A model generated the notes under the pieces. The model saw only the letters and a program-made list of their open reading frames with translations, was not told where the DNA came from and made no database searches. Below, piece after piece: positions 19,068-29,056 of a DNA stretch of 64,000 nt. Numbering within the stretch: position 1 is the first letter of the stretch; every line of letters starts with the position of its first letter. Position numbers and translations under genes: made by a program. The stretch is taken from positions 1 to 64,000 of the forward strand of contig NZ_JARHTQ010000039.1 in assembly GCF_029223525.1 (NCBI RefSeq). Reading direction: 5' to 3'. The stretch is from Streptantibioticus ferralitis. GTDB taxonomy: Bacteria > Actinomycetota > Actinomycetes > Streptomycetales > Streptomycetaceae.

Positions 19068-22000
19068 GTGGCTAAGGTCCGGGTATACGAACTCGCCAAG
19101 GAGTTCGGAGTTGAGAGCAAGGTCGTCATGGCCAAGCTCCAAGAACTTGGCGAATTCGTCCGTTCGGCGTCGTCGACGATCGAGGCGCCGGTTGTTCGTA
19201 AGCTGACTGATGCGCTGCAGCAGGGGAACGGCGGCGGCGCCGGGTCCTCCGCCAAGCCTTCGGCGCCGCGCAAGCAGGCGCCCGCCAAGCCGGCCGCGCC
19301 CAGCGCCGGCACCCCGGCTCGTCCCGCCGCCCCCAAGCCCTCCGGTGCGCCCGCGCCGAAGCCTGCTGCTGCGGCGCCCTCTCCGGCTGCCCCGGCGCAG
19401 CCCGGCCCGCGTCCCGCTCCCGGTCCGCGTCCCGGCCCGAAGCCCGCTCCGGCGCAGCCCGCGCCCGCGGCCGAGTTCTCGTCTCCGGCCGCCGCGGCGC
19501 CGTCGCCCGCCCCCGCGGAGCGTCCCGCCCCGCGTCCCGGTGCGACGCCCGGCCCGCGTCCGAGCCAGCGCCCCGGTCCGCGTGACGGTGGCCCCGGTCG
19601 TGGCGAGCGCGCCGAGCGCGGTCCGCGTCCCGGCGGTCACGGTGGCGAGCGCGCCCCGCGTCCGGGCGGTGCCCGTCCGGCCGGTCCGCGTCCCGGTAAC
19701 AACCCGTTCACCTCGTCCGGTAGCACCGGCATGCCGCGTCCGCAGGCGCCCGGTGCCCCGCGTCCGGGCGGTCCGCGTCCCGGCGGTCCGGGTGCGCCCG
19801 GTGGTCCGCGTCCGCAGGGCGCGCCGCGTCCCGGTGGCGCCCAGGGCGGTCCCCGTCCCACGCCGGGCGGCATGCCGCGTCCCGGCGGTGGCCAGGGCGG
19901 TCCCGGTGGTCCGCGTCCCAACCCGGGCATGATGCCGCAGCGTCCCGCCGCGGGCCCGCGTCCGGGGCCGGGCGGCGGTGGCCGTGGCCCCGGTGGCGGC
20001 GGTCGTCCCGGCGGTGGCGGCGGCGCTCGTCCCGGCTTCGCCGGTCGTCCGGCGGGTCCGGGCGGCGGCGGTCGTCCCGGCGGTGGTGGCGGCGGCGGTT
20101 TCGCCGGTCGTCCCGGTGGTGGCGGTCCCGGCGGCGGTGGCGGCGGCTTCGGCGGTCGTCCCGGCTTCGGCGGTCGTCCCGGTGGTCCGGGTGGCCGTGG
20201 CGGTACGCAGGGTGCCTTCGGCCGTGGTCCGGGCGGTCGCCCGGCGCGTGGCCGCAAGTCGAAGCGTCAGCGGCGCCAGGAGTACGAGGCCATGCAGGCC
20301 CCGTCCGTGGGCGGTGTGATGCTGCCTCGCGGCAACGGCCAGTCGGTCCGGCTGTCGCGCGGTGCCTCGCTCACCGACTTCGCGGAGAAGATCAACGCCA
20401 ACCCGGCGTCGCTCGTCCAGGTGATGCTGAACCTCGGCGAGATGGTCACCGCGACGCAGTCCGTCTCCGACGAGACGCTGCAGTTGCTCGCCGACGAGAT
20501 GAACTACATCGTCGAGATCGTCAGCCCGGAGGAGGAGGACCGCGAGCTTCTCGAGTCCTTCGACATCGAGTTCGGTGAGGACGAGGGCGGCGAGGAGGCA
20601 CTCGTCGCGCGTCCGCCGGTGGTGACCGTCATGGGTCACGTCGACCACGGTAAGACCCGGTTGCTGGACGCGATCCGCAAGACCAACGTGGTCGCGGGCG
20701 AGGCCGGCGGTATCACCCAGCACATCGGTGCGTACCAGGTCGCGACCGAGGTCAACGGCGACGACCGCAAGATCACCTTCATCGACACCCCGGGTCACGA
20801 GGCGTTCACCGCCATGCGTGCCCGCGGTGCGAAGTCGACCGACATCGCGATCCTGGTGGTCGCGGCCAACGACGGCGTGATGCCGCAGACCGTCGAGGCG
20901 CTCAACCACGCCAAGGCGGCCGACGTGCCGATCGTCGTCGCGGTCAACAAGATCGACGTCGAGGGCGCGGACCCGACCAAGGTGCGCGGTCAGCTGACCG
21001 AGTACGGCCTGGTGGCCGAGGAGTACGGCGGCGACACCATGTTCGTCGACATCTCCGCCAAGCAGGGTCTGCACATCGACGACCTGCTGGAGGCCGTGGT
21101 CCTCACCGCGGACGCCTCGCTCGACCTGCGGGCCAACCCGGAGCAGGACGCGCAGGGCATCGCGATCGAGGCGCACCTCGACCGTGGCCGCGGCGCCGTG
21201 GCCACCGTGCTGGTCCAGCGCGGCACCCTGCGGGTCGGCGACACCATGGTGGTCGGCGACGCGTACGGCCGTGTCCGGGCGATGCTCGACGACACCGGCA
21301 ACAACGTGGAAGAGGCCGGTCCGTCGGCCCCGGTCCTGGTACTCGGTCTGACCAACGTGCCGGGCGCGGGTGACAACTTCCTGGTCGTCGACGAGGACCG
21401 CACCGCGCGGCAGATCGCCGAGAAGCGCGCCGCCCGCGAGCGGAACGCGGCGTTCGCCAAGTCCCGCCGCCGGGTCAGCCTGGAGGACCTGGACAAGGTG
21501 CTCAAGGCCGGCGAGGTGCAGCAGCTCAACCTCATCATCAAGGGCGACGCGTCCGGTTCGGTCGAGGCCCTGGAGTCCTCGCTGCTGCAGCTGGACGTCG
21601 GCGACGACGTCGACCTGCGCATCCTGCACCGCGGTGTGGGTGCGGTCACCGAGACCGACGTCTCGCTGGCTGCGGGCTCCGACGCCATCATCATCGGCTT
21701 CAACGTGCGGGCCGAGGGCCGCGCCACGTCGCTGGCCGAGCGCGAGGGCGTCGACGTCCGGTACTACTCGGTCATCTACCAGGTGATCGAGGAGATCGAG
21801 GCGGCGCTGAAGGGCATGCTCAAGCCGGAGTACGAGGAGGTCGAGCTCGGCACCGCGGAGATCCGCGAGGTCTTCCGTTCGTCCAAGCTCGGCAACATCG
21901 CCGGTGTGCTCATCCGCTCCGGCGAGGTCCGGCGCAACACCAAGGCCCGCCTCGTCCGCGACGGCAAGGTCATCGCGGAGAACCTCACCATCGAGGGCCT

Positions 22001-22133
22001 GCGCCGCTTCAAGGACGACGTCACCGAGATCCGTGAGGGTTACGAGGGCGGTATCAACCTCGGCAACTACAACGACATCAAGGTCGACGACGTCATCGCG
22101 ACGTACGAGATGCGCGAGAAGCCGCGCGGCTGA
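19068..22133 (+). CDS. infB: Translation initiation factor IF-2
   Basis: A 1021-residue GTPase that delivers initiator tRNA to the 30S subunit. An IF2-N domain is at residues 1-50, and a second is at about 430-480. Between them lies a roughly 370-residue Pro/Ala/Arg then Gly/Arg/Pro low-complexity linker. The G domain has GHVDHGKT (523-530), DTPGHEAF (from 573) and NKID (627-630), followed by domains II-IV. The start is a GTG at 19068 behind AGAAGGAG. The linker is long compared with the E. coli protein but normal for streptomycetes. Confidence 0.97.
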   Translation: MAKVRVYELAKEFGVESKVVMAKLQELGEFVRSASSTIEAPVVRKLTDALQQGNGGGAGSSAKPSAPRKQAPAKPAAPSAGTPARPAAPKPSGAPAPKPAAAAPSPAAPAQPGPRPAPGPRPGPKPAPAQPAPAAEFSSPAAAAPSPAPAERPAPRPGATPGPRPSQRPGPRDGGPGRGERAERGPRPGGHGGERAPRPGGARPAGPRPGNNPFTSSGSTGMPRPQAPGAPRPGGPRPGGPGAPGGPRPQGAPRPGGAQGGPRPTPGGMPRPGGGQGGPGGPRPNPGMMPQRPAAGPRPGPGGGGRGPGGGGRPGGGGGARPGFAGRPAGPGGGGRPGGGGGGGFAGRPGGGGPGGGGGGFGGRPGFGGRPGGPGGRGGTQGAFGRGPGGRPARGRKSKRQRRQEYEAMQAPSVGGVMLPRGNGQSVRLSRGASLTDFAEKINANPASLVQVMLNLGEMVTATQSVSDETLQLLADEMNYIVEIVSPEEEDRELLESFDIEFGEDEGGEEALVARPPVVTVMGHVDHGKTRLLDAIRKTNVVAGEAGGITQHIGAYQVATEVNGDDRKITFIDTPGHEAFTAMRARGAKSTDIAILVVAANDGVMPQTVEALNHAKAADVPIVVAVNKIDVEGADPTKVRGQLTEYGLVAEEYGGDTMFVDISAKQGLHIDDLLEAVVLTADASLDLRANPEQDAQGIAIEAHLDRGRGAVATVLVQRGTLRVGDTMVVGDAYGRVRAMLDDTGNNVEEAGPSAPVLVLGLTNVPGAGDNFLVVDEDRTARQIAEKRAARERNAAFAKSRRRVSLEDLDKVLKAGEVQQLNLIIKGDASGSVEALESSLLQLDVGDDVDLRILHRGVGAVTETDVSLAAGSDAIIIGFNVRAEGRATSLAEREGVDVRYYSVIYQVIEEIEAALKGMLKPEYEEVELGTAEIREVFRSSKLGNIAGVLIRSGEVRRNTKARLVRDGKVIAENLTIEGLRRFKDDVTEIREGYEGGINLGNYNDIKVDDVIATYEMREKPRG

Positions 22134-22312
22134 ACCGTGCGGTGATGCCAGCCCCGGCGTAGCCCGGTCCATCAGGAACGGTGGTCGGGCGAGGGGCTGG
22201 CCGGTCGGGGCCGGTCGACGGGAGATAATCCGTCGATCGGCCCCGGCCGTTGCCGGTACTGTTGTGATGACTGTTCACACGAGGCCTCACAGGTCGGCTT
22301 GACCTGCTGCCC

Positions 22313-22606
22313 ATGTATGTAGGGACGTTGTCCTTCGACCTGCTTCTCGGCGACGTACGGTCGCTGAAGGAGAAGCGCTCCATCGTTCGTCCCATCGTGG
22401 CCGAGCTGCAACGCCGCTACGGCGTCAGCGTCGCCGAGGTCGGTGACCAGGACCTCTACCGCAGGGCCGAGATCGGCATCGCGATGGTGTCCGGGGACCT
22501 CGGGCACGTCAAGGACGTACTGGACCAGTGCGAGCGCTGGATGGCCGCCCGGCCCGAGGTGGACCTGCTGTCCGCTCGGGAGCGGATCCATGGCGAAGAC
22601 GACTGA
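22313..22606 (+). CDS. DUF503 (YlxP-like) protein
   Basis: A 97-residue protein with the DUF503 signature LLLGDVRSLKEKRSIVRPIV at the N-terminus. Its position between infB and rbfA is conserved, which suggests a link to ribosome assembly or translation; YlxP of Gram-positive bacteria has been associated with ribosome maturation. The ATG at 22313 fits the family start. The 179-base gap upstream holds no other gene. Function remains unproven. Confidence 0.85.
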   Translation: MYVGTLSFDLLLGDVRSLKEKRSIVRPIVAELQRRYGVSVAEVGDQDLYRRAEIGIAMVSGDLGHVKDVLDQCERWMAARPEVDLLSARERIHGEDD

Positions 22607-22651
22607 ATCCGAAGTCAGAAGACCGAAGAGAAGACAGAGAGAAGATTACGC

Positions 22652-23098
22652 ATGACCGACACCGCGCGGGCGCGCAAGCTGGCGGACCGCATCCGGGTCG
22701 TGGTCGCCGAGACGCTGCAGCGACGGATCAAGGATCCGCGGCTGGGCTATGTGACGATCACGGACACCCGGGTCACCGGTGACCTGCGGGAGGCGACCGT
22801 CTTCTACACGGTCTTCGGTGACGAAGAGGAGCGGACCGCGTCCGCCGCGGCGCTGGAGAGCGCCAAGGGCGTGCTGCGCTCCGAGGTCGGCCGCCAGACC
22901 GGCGTACGGTTCACCCCGACCCTCACCTTCGTCCTCGACGCGGTCCCGGACACCGCCCGGACCATCGACGACCTGCTCGCCAAGGCCCGCGCCGCCGACG
23001 CCCAGGTCCGCGAGACGGCCGCGGGCAAGGGGTATGCGGGTGACGCGGACCCGTACCGCAAGCCGGCGGAGCACGACGAGGAGTCGGACGAAGCGTGA
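22652..23098 (+). CDS. rbfA: Ribosome-binding factor A
   Basis: A 148-residue KH-fold protein that acts in late 30S subunit maturation and cold adaptation. The family core [20 protein letters not shown] and [20 protein letters not shown] is present, followed by an acidic C-terminal tail. Its final four bases GTGA overlap the start of truB, so the two are coupled. Confidence 0.93.
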   Translation: MTDTARARKLADRIRVVVAETLQRRIKDPRLGYVTITDTRVTGDLREATVFYTVFGDEEERTASAAALESAKGVLRSEVGRQTGVRFTPTLTFVLDAVPDTARTIDDLLAKARAADAQVRETAAGKGYAGDADPYRKPAEHDEESDEA

Positions 23099-24006
23099 GC
23101 CGAGCGGGTAGAAGGGGCATCGGGCCCGACGGGTTGGTCATCGTGGACAAGCCCGCCGGGCTCACCTCGCATACGGTCGTCTCCCGTGTGCGCCGCTTCG
23201 CCGGAACCCGGCGGGTCGGTCACGCGGGCACCCTCGACCCGATGGCGACCGGTGTGCTGGTGATCGGCGTGGAGAAGGCGACCCGGCTGCTCGGGCACCT
23301 GGCGCTCACCACCAAGACGTACCAGGCGACCATCCGGCTCGGCCAGTCGACGGTGACCGACGACGCGGAGGGCGAGGTGGCGGCGACCGCGTCGGCGGCG
23401 CACATCGCCCGCGACGCGTTGGACGACGGCATCGCCAAGCTCACCGGCGACATCCTCCAGGTGCCGTCCAAGGTCAGCGCGATCAAGGTCGACGGGAAGC
23501 GCTCGTACCGGCGGGTTCTCGACGGCGAGGACGTCGAACTGGCGGCGCGGCCGGTCACCGTCTCGTCCTTCACCGTCCATGACGTACGGGAGGCGGTGGC
23601 CGCCGACGGTACCCCGCTGCTCGACGTCGAGGTGACCGTCGAGTGCTCCTCGGGGACCTACATCCGGGCGCTCGCCCGGGACCTCGGCGCGGATCTGGGC
23701 ACCGGCGGGCATCTGACGGCGCTGCGCCGCACCCGCGTCGGCCCGTACGGCGTCGATCAGGCCCACACCCTGGACGAGTTGGAGGAGTCGTTCGCCGTGC
23801 TGCCGATCGGGCAGGCCGCGGCGGAGGCGTTCCCGCGCTGGGACGTCAGCGCCGAGCAGGCCCGTCAACTGATCAACGGCGTACGGCAGAAGGCCCCCGG
23901 GCTCGGCGCCGGACCCATCGCGGTCTTCGGCCCCGAGGACCGGCTCATCGCCCTGGTCGAGGAGCGGCGCGGCGAGACCAAGATCCTCGCGGGGTTCGTC
24001 TCGTAA
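23095..24006 (+). CDS. truB: tRNA pseudouridine(55) synthase
   Basis: A 303-residue TruB that makes pseudouridine 55 in the T-loop of tRNAs. The catalytic Asp48 lies in [14 protein letters not shown]. The [15 protein letters not shown] segment and the C-terminal PUA-like region ([13 protein letters not shown]) are present. The GTG start overlaps rbfA by four bases. It is the last gene of the rimP operon; directly after its stop begins an array of 16-bp repeats. Confidence 0.95.
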   Translation: MSRAGRRGIGPDGLVIVDKPAGLTSHTVVSRVRRFAGTRRVGHAGTLDPMATGVLVIGVEKATRLLGHLALTTKTYQATIRLGQSTVTDDAEGEVAATASAAHIARDALDDGIAKLTGDILQVPSKVSAIKVDGKRSYRRVLDGEDVELAARPVTVSSFTVHDVREAVAADGTPLLDVEVTVECSSGTYIRALARDLGADLGTGGHLTALRRTRVGPYGVDQAHTLDELEESFAVLPIGQAAAEAFPRWDVSAEQARQLINGVRQKAPGLGAGPIAVFGPEDRLIALVEERRGETKILAGFVS

Positions 24007-24148
24007 CTCCCGCGCGGACCAACTCCCGCGCGGACCAACTCCCGCGCGGCCCAACTCCCGTAGGGGCCAACTCCCATACGGATCAGCTCCGTACGGGCCG
24101 ACCCGCCCACGGATCGACTACCCGTACGGCCCAACTCCCGTACGGACG
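24005..24148. repeat. Nine degenerate 16-bp tandem repeats downstream of truB
   Basis: The units begin as AACTCCCGCGCGGACC (two exact copies at 24005-24020 and 24021-24036, the third with one change) and decay to AACTCCCGTACGGACG by the ninth (24133-24148). The period of 16 is not a multiple of three, so this is not a peptide repeat. It occupies much of the 406-base gap between truB and the next gene; the rest of the gap, apart from the 15-bp repeat, shows no gene. Confidence 0.85.
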
Positions 24149-24338
24149 GCGCACCGTGGAGTGCGGGCCGTGGTAGCCGCCCCGGCCCGCACTCAACGAT
24201 TCCCCTCCGATCCTCTCTTATCCCCTCCGAGCTGCGGATTCACCCCAACGGGCAGGCGCTCGGAGTGAATCCCGTGGTGTGCGGGGGCGCTTTCGCCGCG
24301 CGCCCTGTCGTGGCGATCACCACACGCCTACCGTCGAC

Positions 24339-24398
24339 GAGGGAGCGTTCGGCGAGGGGGCTTTCGGCGAGGGAGCGTTCGGCGAGGGAGCGTTCGGC
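24339..24398. repeat. Four 15-bp tandem repeats immediately before the protease-NTPase gene
   Basis: GAGGGAGCGTTCGGC occurs at 24339, 24369 and 24384, and a variant, GAGGGGGCTTTCGGC, at 24354. The block ends two bases before the GGAGG (24401-24405) that serves the next gene. It could be a 5'-leader element. One frame would encode EGAFG pentapeptides, but it is not joined to the downstream gene. Confidence 0.8.
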
Positions 24399-24412
24399 GG
24401 GGAGGTATGTGC

Positions 24413-27400
24413 ATGGCGCTTGGGGTCCCCCCTGCCATGGGTCAGGGGAAGGCCGATCCGGACGAGTCACTGGTGAGACTCTGCGATCTGGCCGGCCGGC
24501 CACGCGGCACCGGGTTTCTCATCGACACCGGCGGCACACTGCTGACCAGCCATGAAGCCGTCGACGGGCTGCGCCGCCTGGTGCTGCACGCACCGGGCGA
24601 GCAGACCTGCCTGGTCGAGGCCGAGGCCATCACCGCCCTGCCGGAGCAGGGCCTGGCCCTGGTCGCCACCGAAGGACTCGTCGTACCACCGCTGCCGGTC
24701 GCCGAGACCGGCCCCGCCGACCCCGACGGCTGGGTGCGGCTGCACGCCGAGAACTGGGTGCACGCGGCCGTCGTCGGCACCGTGCCCGCCACCTATACCG
24801 CCACCGACCGCTTCCACCTGCTGGGGCAGGTCTACGAGCTCGTCACGGGCACCCCCGACGCGCTGCGCAACGGGCCGCTGGTCTCCGGCAGCCCGTTGGT
24901 CGACACCAGGACCGGCGCGGTGCTCGGCGTGGTGGCCACCGCCGTACACGCCGCGCACGCCGCGCCCGGGTTCGCCGTCCCGCTGCGCGCCGAAGGTCCG
25001 CTGGCCGAACCGCTGGCCCGCAACGCCGCCACCGTGCCCGCCTACGGAGCCCATCTGAACCTCGCCGGTGCGCTGCAGCTCACCGCGACCTCGGTCGGTT
25101 CCGCGGGCGCGGGACAGCCCCGGGACCGGCGCGAACCGGAGCACAGACCGGCTGTCGAGAGCGAACTGCGGACCTTCCTCGACGCCACCGACGAGCGGGG
25201 GCCGCTGGTGCTCGGCCTGGTCGGCGACCCGGGCTGCGGACGCACCACCGAACTGGGCGCGCTCGCCGCCCGCCGTGCCCGGGGCGCGCGCCCGGCCCCG
25301 ACCGTATGGCTGCGCGGGGCCGAACTGCGGCCTGGTGACGGCGGGTTGAAGGAGGCGGTGGAACGGGCGCTGCGGGCGGCCGGGCGGATCATCGACGCCT
25401 CGGGCGGGGTGGGGGAGGCCGGACAGGCGGAGGGCGTGACGCCGGACGCCGTGGCGCATCTGGCGCGGGCCGCCGGTCGCCCGCTACTGGTACTCCTGGA
25501 CGCGCCCGAGGAGATGCCGTCGGTTCTGGCGCGGGCGCTGCCCGACTGGACGGCGGGCACCACGAGTTGGCTGCGGGCCGCCGGAGTACGGCTGGTGGTG
25601 GCGTGCCGCCCGGAGTACTGGGAGCGGGCCGGTGCGCTGTTCCCCGCCGAACTGCTGTACCGCCCCGGGTCATCGGCCACCCCGCCGGGCGGCCCGGCGC
25701 GGGCGCTGCCCGCCTGCGTACGGCTTGGCGACCTCACACCAGGCCAGGCCGAGCAGGCGCGCGAGCGGTACGGGATCCCGGAGGAGGCGATCGACCCGGC
25801 CGACGCCGCGCACCCCCTGGCGTTGCGCCTGCTGGCCGAGGTCCGCGCGGCCAACCCCGGGGTGGCGGGGGCACCGGACCGGTCCGCCATCTTCGCCGCC
25901 TACCTCGATCTGGTGTGCCTGCGGATCGCCGTACGGCTCGCGGTGGCCGGTTCCGAGCAGGTCGTCGGTACGGCCTTGCGCCGGCTGGCCGCCCGGGTGG
26001 CCGGACAGGTGCATGAGGCGGCGCGGCAGTGCTTGGGCCCGGGACAGGGCGAGTTGGACCGCGAGACCTTCGAGGAGATCTTCCCGTGGCGCAGCGGCTG
26101 GGCGTCCGCGGTGCTCACCGAAGGACTCCTGGTGCCCGCGGGGGCCGGGTACCGGTTCGCGCACGAGGAGTTCGCGGACTGGCTGCAGGCCGGGCACCTC
26201 GACCTGGACGCCGCGCTGCACGCCCTGGTCTACCGGTGGCACACGGCGCCGCGCGGCCGGCGAGAGGCCCCGGTACGGCTGCCGTCGCGCCCGTTGACGA
26301 CGGTGCGGACCGGCACGCACGACGACCGCGTCCCACCGCCACCGCCCGCGCCCTCCGTCGCCCCCACGCAGCCGCCGCACGCCCTGCCGGTGCCGCGCCA
26401 CCGCATCGGCCCGGTCGTACAGGCACTGTTGCTGGCCGGGCGGCGGGACGGAATGGACGAACTCGCCCACCGGCTGGACGACTTGGTCGGCGCCCTGGAC
26501 GCGGGTGCGGTGGAGCCGACCCGGCTGGTCCCCGAGGACGGGCCGCCCGCTTACCAGGACGGCCACGTGGACGACGTCGACGGCGAGGACGACGAGCGGC
26601 GCGCGGACGCCGCGTGGTGGGCGGCGCATCTGCTCGGCGAGGTGCTGCTGCGCGTCCCCGACGGCGAGCCGTTCCGCGATGTGCTGCGACGGCTGGCGGA
26701 ACGGATCACCGTACGTTCACTGCAACGCGGTGGGTTCACCTCGCCGACCGGGCCCCGGCTTCCGGCCGGACTGGCCGAATTCGGCCCCTGGTTCTGGTTG
26801 CGACTGCCACTGGGCACCGAGGACAGGCTGGACCTGCTGCGGCTGCTGCTGCCGGCGGACGGGCCGCCCCCGGAGAAGGGCTGCGCGGCGGGGGAGGACC
26901 GGTTCCTGACCGCGGCCGGTGAACTGCTCTGCGCCGACACGGATGTCGCGCTGCCGCTCATTTGCGGCTGGTTCGAGGACGACCGGCCGCTGCCGGCCGC
27001 CCCCGGCCCGCAGCTCAACCCCACGGTGGCCTCCGCCGCACAGGCGCTGCTGCACACCCACCGGCACCGGGCGATCGACGGCCTCACCGAAGTGCTGGTC
27101 GCGGCCGCCCATCCGCGCGCCGACGAACTCCTCGCCGCGCTCGCCGAGGACGAACCCTCGGCGCTGTGCCGCGCCGTGGACCGCTGGGCGCACGACGACC
27201 GTCCGGAACGCCATGTCGCGGCCGCCGCCTACGGATTGCGCGCGGCCGCCCATGTCACGTCCGAGGCAGACCGCCAACTGCTGCGCTACGCGGCGCTCAC
27301 CCTGCTCGACCGCAGCGACGACTGCTCCCTGCACGGCGCGGCACTCGCCCTGCTGGTACGGGACCCGGTGACGCGCAACCGCCATCTGGACCGGGCGCTG

Positions 27401-27871
27401 GCCCGCTTCACGGCCGGGGATCCGTACATTCCGGCGGCCGTGCTGGGCGCCGCGCTGGCCACCCACCCCGAGCCGGTGCTGGCCGCCTTCCAGGCGCGGC
27501 TGCGCGAGCCGGGACCGCGCGCGGCCGAGGTCCTGGCGGAGCTCGCCCGGGTCACCACCCCGGCGCTGGCCCGCCGGGCGGCCACGCTCGTACGCGGCTA
27601 CGCGGAGCACTGCCCGGAAGGCGCCCGCGATGTGGCCGACTACCTCGATCTGCGCCTGGAACAGGGTCCCGGCGCCCGTGCGGTCCTCTTCCCGCTCGCG
27701 GTGGGGCTGCTGCGCGATCCTCGCGCGGAAGTACGCAGAGCGCTCGCCCCGGTACTGACGGCAACCGGATCGGAGGTTTCCCAACCGCTGCGCAGAGAAC
27801 TCCTGGAAGTCCTGCTGGAAGGCGAACGCGACGCGGCGGTCCTGGACGCCGTACGCCGCGGCGGTGGCTGA
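24413..27871 (+). CDS. Trypsin-like domain / P-loop NTPase (STAND-like) / helical repeat protein
   Basis: A 1152-residue multidomain protein of unknown function. Residues about 20-215 resemble a trypsin-like serine peptidase: RGTGFLID, His47 in TSHEAV, and Ser160 in SGSPLVD. The acidic triad position is replaced (PEQGLALVA has Gly80 where DLAL is usual). Residues about 240-560 form a P-loop NTPase: GDPGCGRTT (271-279) has Arg277 instead of the Walker A Lys, and the Walker B candidate LLVLLDAPEE ends at Asp363. A downstream ACRPEYW segment is typical of STAND/AAA proteins. The C-terminal half is Ala/Leu-rich and helical, possibly HEAT-like. The ATG at 24413 is best spaced from GGAGG; ATGs at 24407 and 24437 are alternatives. 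Such architectures occur in signalling and conflict systems, but no function is proven. Confidence 0.72.
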   Translation: MALGVPPAMGQGKADPDESLVRLCDLAGRPRGTGFLIDTGGTLLTSHEAVDGLRRLVLHAPGEQTCLVEAEAITALPEQGLALVATEGLVVPPLPVAETGPADPDGWVRLHAENWVHAAVVGTVPATYTATDRFHLLGQVYELVTGTPDALRNGPLVSGSPLVDTRTGAVLGVVATAVHAAHAAPGFAVPLRAEGPLAEPLARNAATVPAYGAHLNLAGALQLTATSVGSAGAGQPRDRREPEHRPAVESELRTFLDATDERGPLVLGLVGDPGCGRTTELGALAARRARGARPAPTVWLRGAELRPGDGGLKEAVERALRAAGRIIDASGGVGEAGQAEGVTPDAVAHLARAAGRPLLVLLDAPEEMPSVLARALPDWTAGTTSWLRAAGVRLVVACRPEYWERAGALFPAELLYRPGSSATPPGGPARALPACVRLGDLTPGQAEQARERYGIPEEAIDPADAAHPLALRLLAEVRAANPGVAGAPDRSAIFAAYLDLVCLRIAVRLAVAGSEQVVGTALRRLAARVAGQVHEAARQCLGPGQGELDRETFEEIFPWRSGWASAVLTEGLLVPAGAGYRFAHEEFADWLQAGHLDLDAALHALVYRWHTAPRGRREAPVRLPSRPLTTVRTGTHDDRVPPPPPAPSVAPTQPPHALPVPRHRIGPVVQALLLAGRRDGMDELAHRLDDLVGALDAGAVEPTRLVPEDGPPAYQDGHVDDVDGEDDERRADAAWWAAHLLGEVLLRVPDGEPFRDVLRRLAERITVRSLQRGGFTSPTGPRLPAGLAEFGPWFWLRLPLGTEDRLDLLRLLLPADGPPPEKGCAAGEDRFLTAAGELLCADTDVALPLICGWFEDDRPLPAAPGPQLNPTVASAAQALLHTHRHRAIDGLTEVLVAAAHPRADELLAALAEDEPSALCRAVDRWAHDDRPERHVAAAAYGLRAAAHVTSEADRQLLRYAALTLLDRSDDCSLHGAALALLVRDPVTRNRHLDRALARFTAGDPYIPAAVLGAALATHPEPVLAAFQARLREPGPRAAEVLAELARVTTPALARRAATLVRGYAEHCPEGARDVADYLDLRLEQGPGARAVLFPLAVGLLRDPRAEVRRALAPVLTATGSEVSQPLRRELLEVLLEGERDAAVLDAVRRGGG

Positions 27872-28048
27872 CGCCGAGAGCTTCCGTGCGGGGCGCAAGG
27901 GGCGGGTGGACGGGAAAACGACCCCGAAGCCCACCCAGGCAGGGCGGAAAACTCCCGGTACCAGAACCCGAACCCACAGCCAGCGCGGCGACATGGCACT
28001 CTTGGACCCGGCACACTGGAAACTTGGTTCGGGCGAGGAGCGGTCACT

Positions 28049-28990
28049 GTGGAGCGCTGGCGGGGCTTGGAGGACGTTCCCGAGGGGTGGGGGCGCAGCG
28101 TCGTCACCATCGGCTCGTATGACGGCGTCCACCGCGGGCACCAGCTGATCATCGGGCGCGCGGTCGAGCGCGCACGGGAGCTCGGCGTTCGCTCGGTCGT
28201 GGTCACCTTCGACCCGCATCCCAGCGAGGTCGTACGGCCCGGCAGCCATCCGCCCCTGCTGGCGGCGCACCACCGCCGCGCCGAGCTGATGGCGGAGTTG
28301 GGGGTCGACGCGCTGCTGATCCTCCCGTTCACCACGGAGTTCTCCCAGCTGTCGCCGGGCGACTTCGTACGGACGGTGCTGGTCGAGGCGCTGGGCGCCA
28401 AGCTCGTCGTGGAGGGCCCGAACTTCCGCTTCGGCCACAAGGCGGCCGGCGACGTGGAGTACCTCTCGGCGCTCGGGCTGACGCACGACTACCAGGTCGA
28501 GGTCGTCGACCTCTACGTCAGCGGTGCGGCGGGCGACGGCGAGCCGTTCTCCTCCACGTTGGCCCGCCGACTGGTCGCGCAGGGCGATGTCACCGGTGCG
28601 ATGGAGGTCCTCGGGCGTCCGCACCGCGTCGAGGGCGTGGTGGTGCGGGGCGCGCAGCGGGGCCGCGAGCTGGGCTACCCCACGGCCAACGTGGAGACCC
28701 TGCCGCACTCGGCGATTCCCGCCGACGGTGTCTACGCCGGGTGGCTGGTGGTCGAGGGCGAGTCGATGCCCGCTGCCATCTCGGTGGGCACCAACCCGAC
28801 CTTCGACGGCACCCAGCGGACGGTGGAGGCCTATGCCATCGACCGCGTGGGTCTTGATCTGTACGGGCTGCACGTGGCCGTCGACTTCTTCGCGTTCCTG
28901 CGCGGACAGGAGAAGTTCGACTCGATCGACGCCCTGCTGGAGCGGATGGCGATCGATGTGAAGCGGGCACGGGAACTCGTGGAGGCCTAG
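28049..28990 (+). CDS. ribF: Bifunctional riboflavin kinase / FAD synthetase
   Basis: A 313-residue enzyme that phosphorylates riboflavin to FMN and adenylylates FMN to FAD. The N-terminal nucleotidyltransferase domain has GSYDGVHRGHQ (HxGH at residues 28-31) and VVTFDPHP. The C-terminal riboflavin kinase domain (about 185-305) has GRELGYPTANV and the ISVGTNPTFDG segment. The GTG start follows GGGCGAGGAG. The gene is followed 20 bases later by a long hairpin that separates it from the convergent ESX locus. Confidence 0.95.
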   Translation: MERWRGLEDVPEGWGRSVVTIGSYDGVHRGHQLIIGRAVERARELGVRSVVVTFDPHPSEVVRPGSHPPLLAAHHRRAELMAELGVDALLILPFTTEFSQLSPGDFVRTVLVEALGAKLVVEGPNFRFGHKAAGDVEYLSALGLTHDYQVEVVDLYVSGAAGDGEPFSSTLARRLVAQGDVTGAMEVLGRPHRVEGVVVRGAQRGRELGYPTANVETLPHSAIPADGVYAGWLVVEGESMPAAISVGTNPTFDGTQRTVEAYAIDRVGLDLYGLHVAVDFFAFLRGQEKFDSIDALLERMAIDVKRARELVEA

Positions 28991-29010
28991 GCCCGCTCAC
29001 CGAATCACCG

Positions 29011-29053
29011 CATGGGGAAGGGCCCGGACGAATCGTCCGGGCCCTTCCCCATG
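29011..29053. terminator. Bidirectional hairpin terminator between ribF and the ESX MinD-like gene
   Basis: An almost uninterrupted inverted repeat (arms 29011-29031 and 29033-29053, about 20 bp GC-rich) lies exactly between the stop codon of ribF and the stop codon of the convergent minus-strand gene. T-tracts are short, so its use as a terminator is inferred from position and strength. Confidence 0.75.
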
Positions 29054-29056
29054 TGC

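Noticed and set aside
18402-22172. 1256-codon open frame opposite nusA-infB
   Set aside because: Its sequence is Thr/Ala/Arg repeats mirroring the infB Gly/Pro linker. It shows no domain and is a shadow of infB.
23643-24176. Frame through the end of truB and the 16-bp repeats
   Set aside because: It overlaps truB in another frame and then reads the 16-bp array; there is no start signal or domain.
24279-24476. Small frame encoding EGAFG pentapeptide units before the protease-NTPase gene
   Set aside because: The pentapeptides come from the 15-bp DNA repeat. There is no good ribosome site, and the frame runs into the next gene in a different phase.
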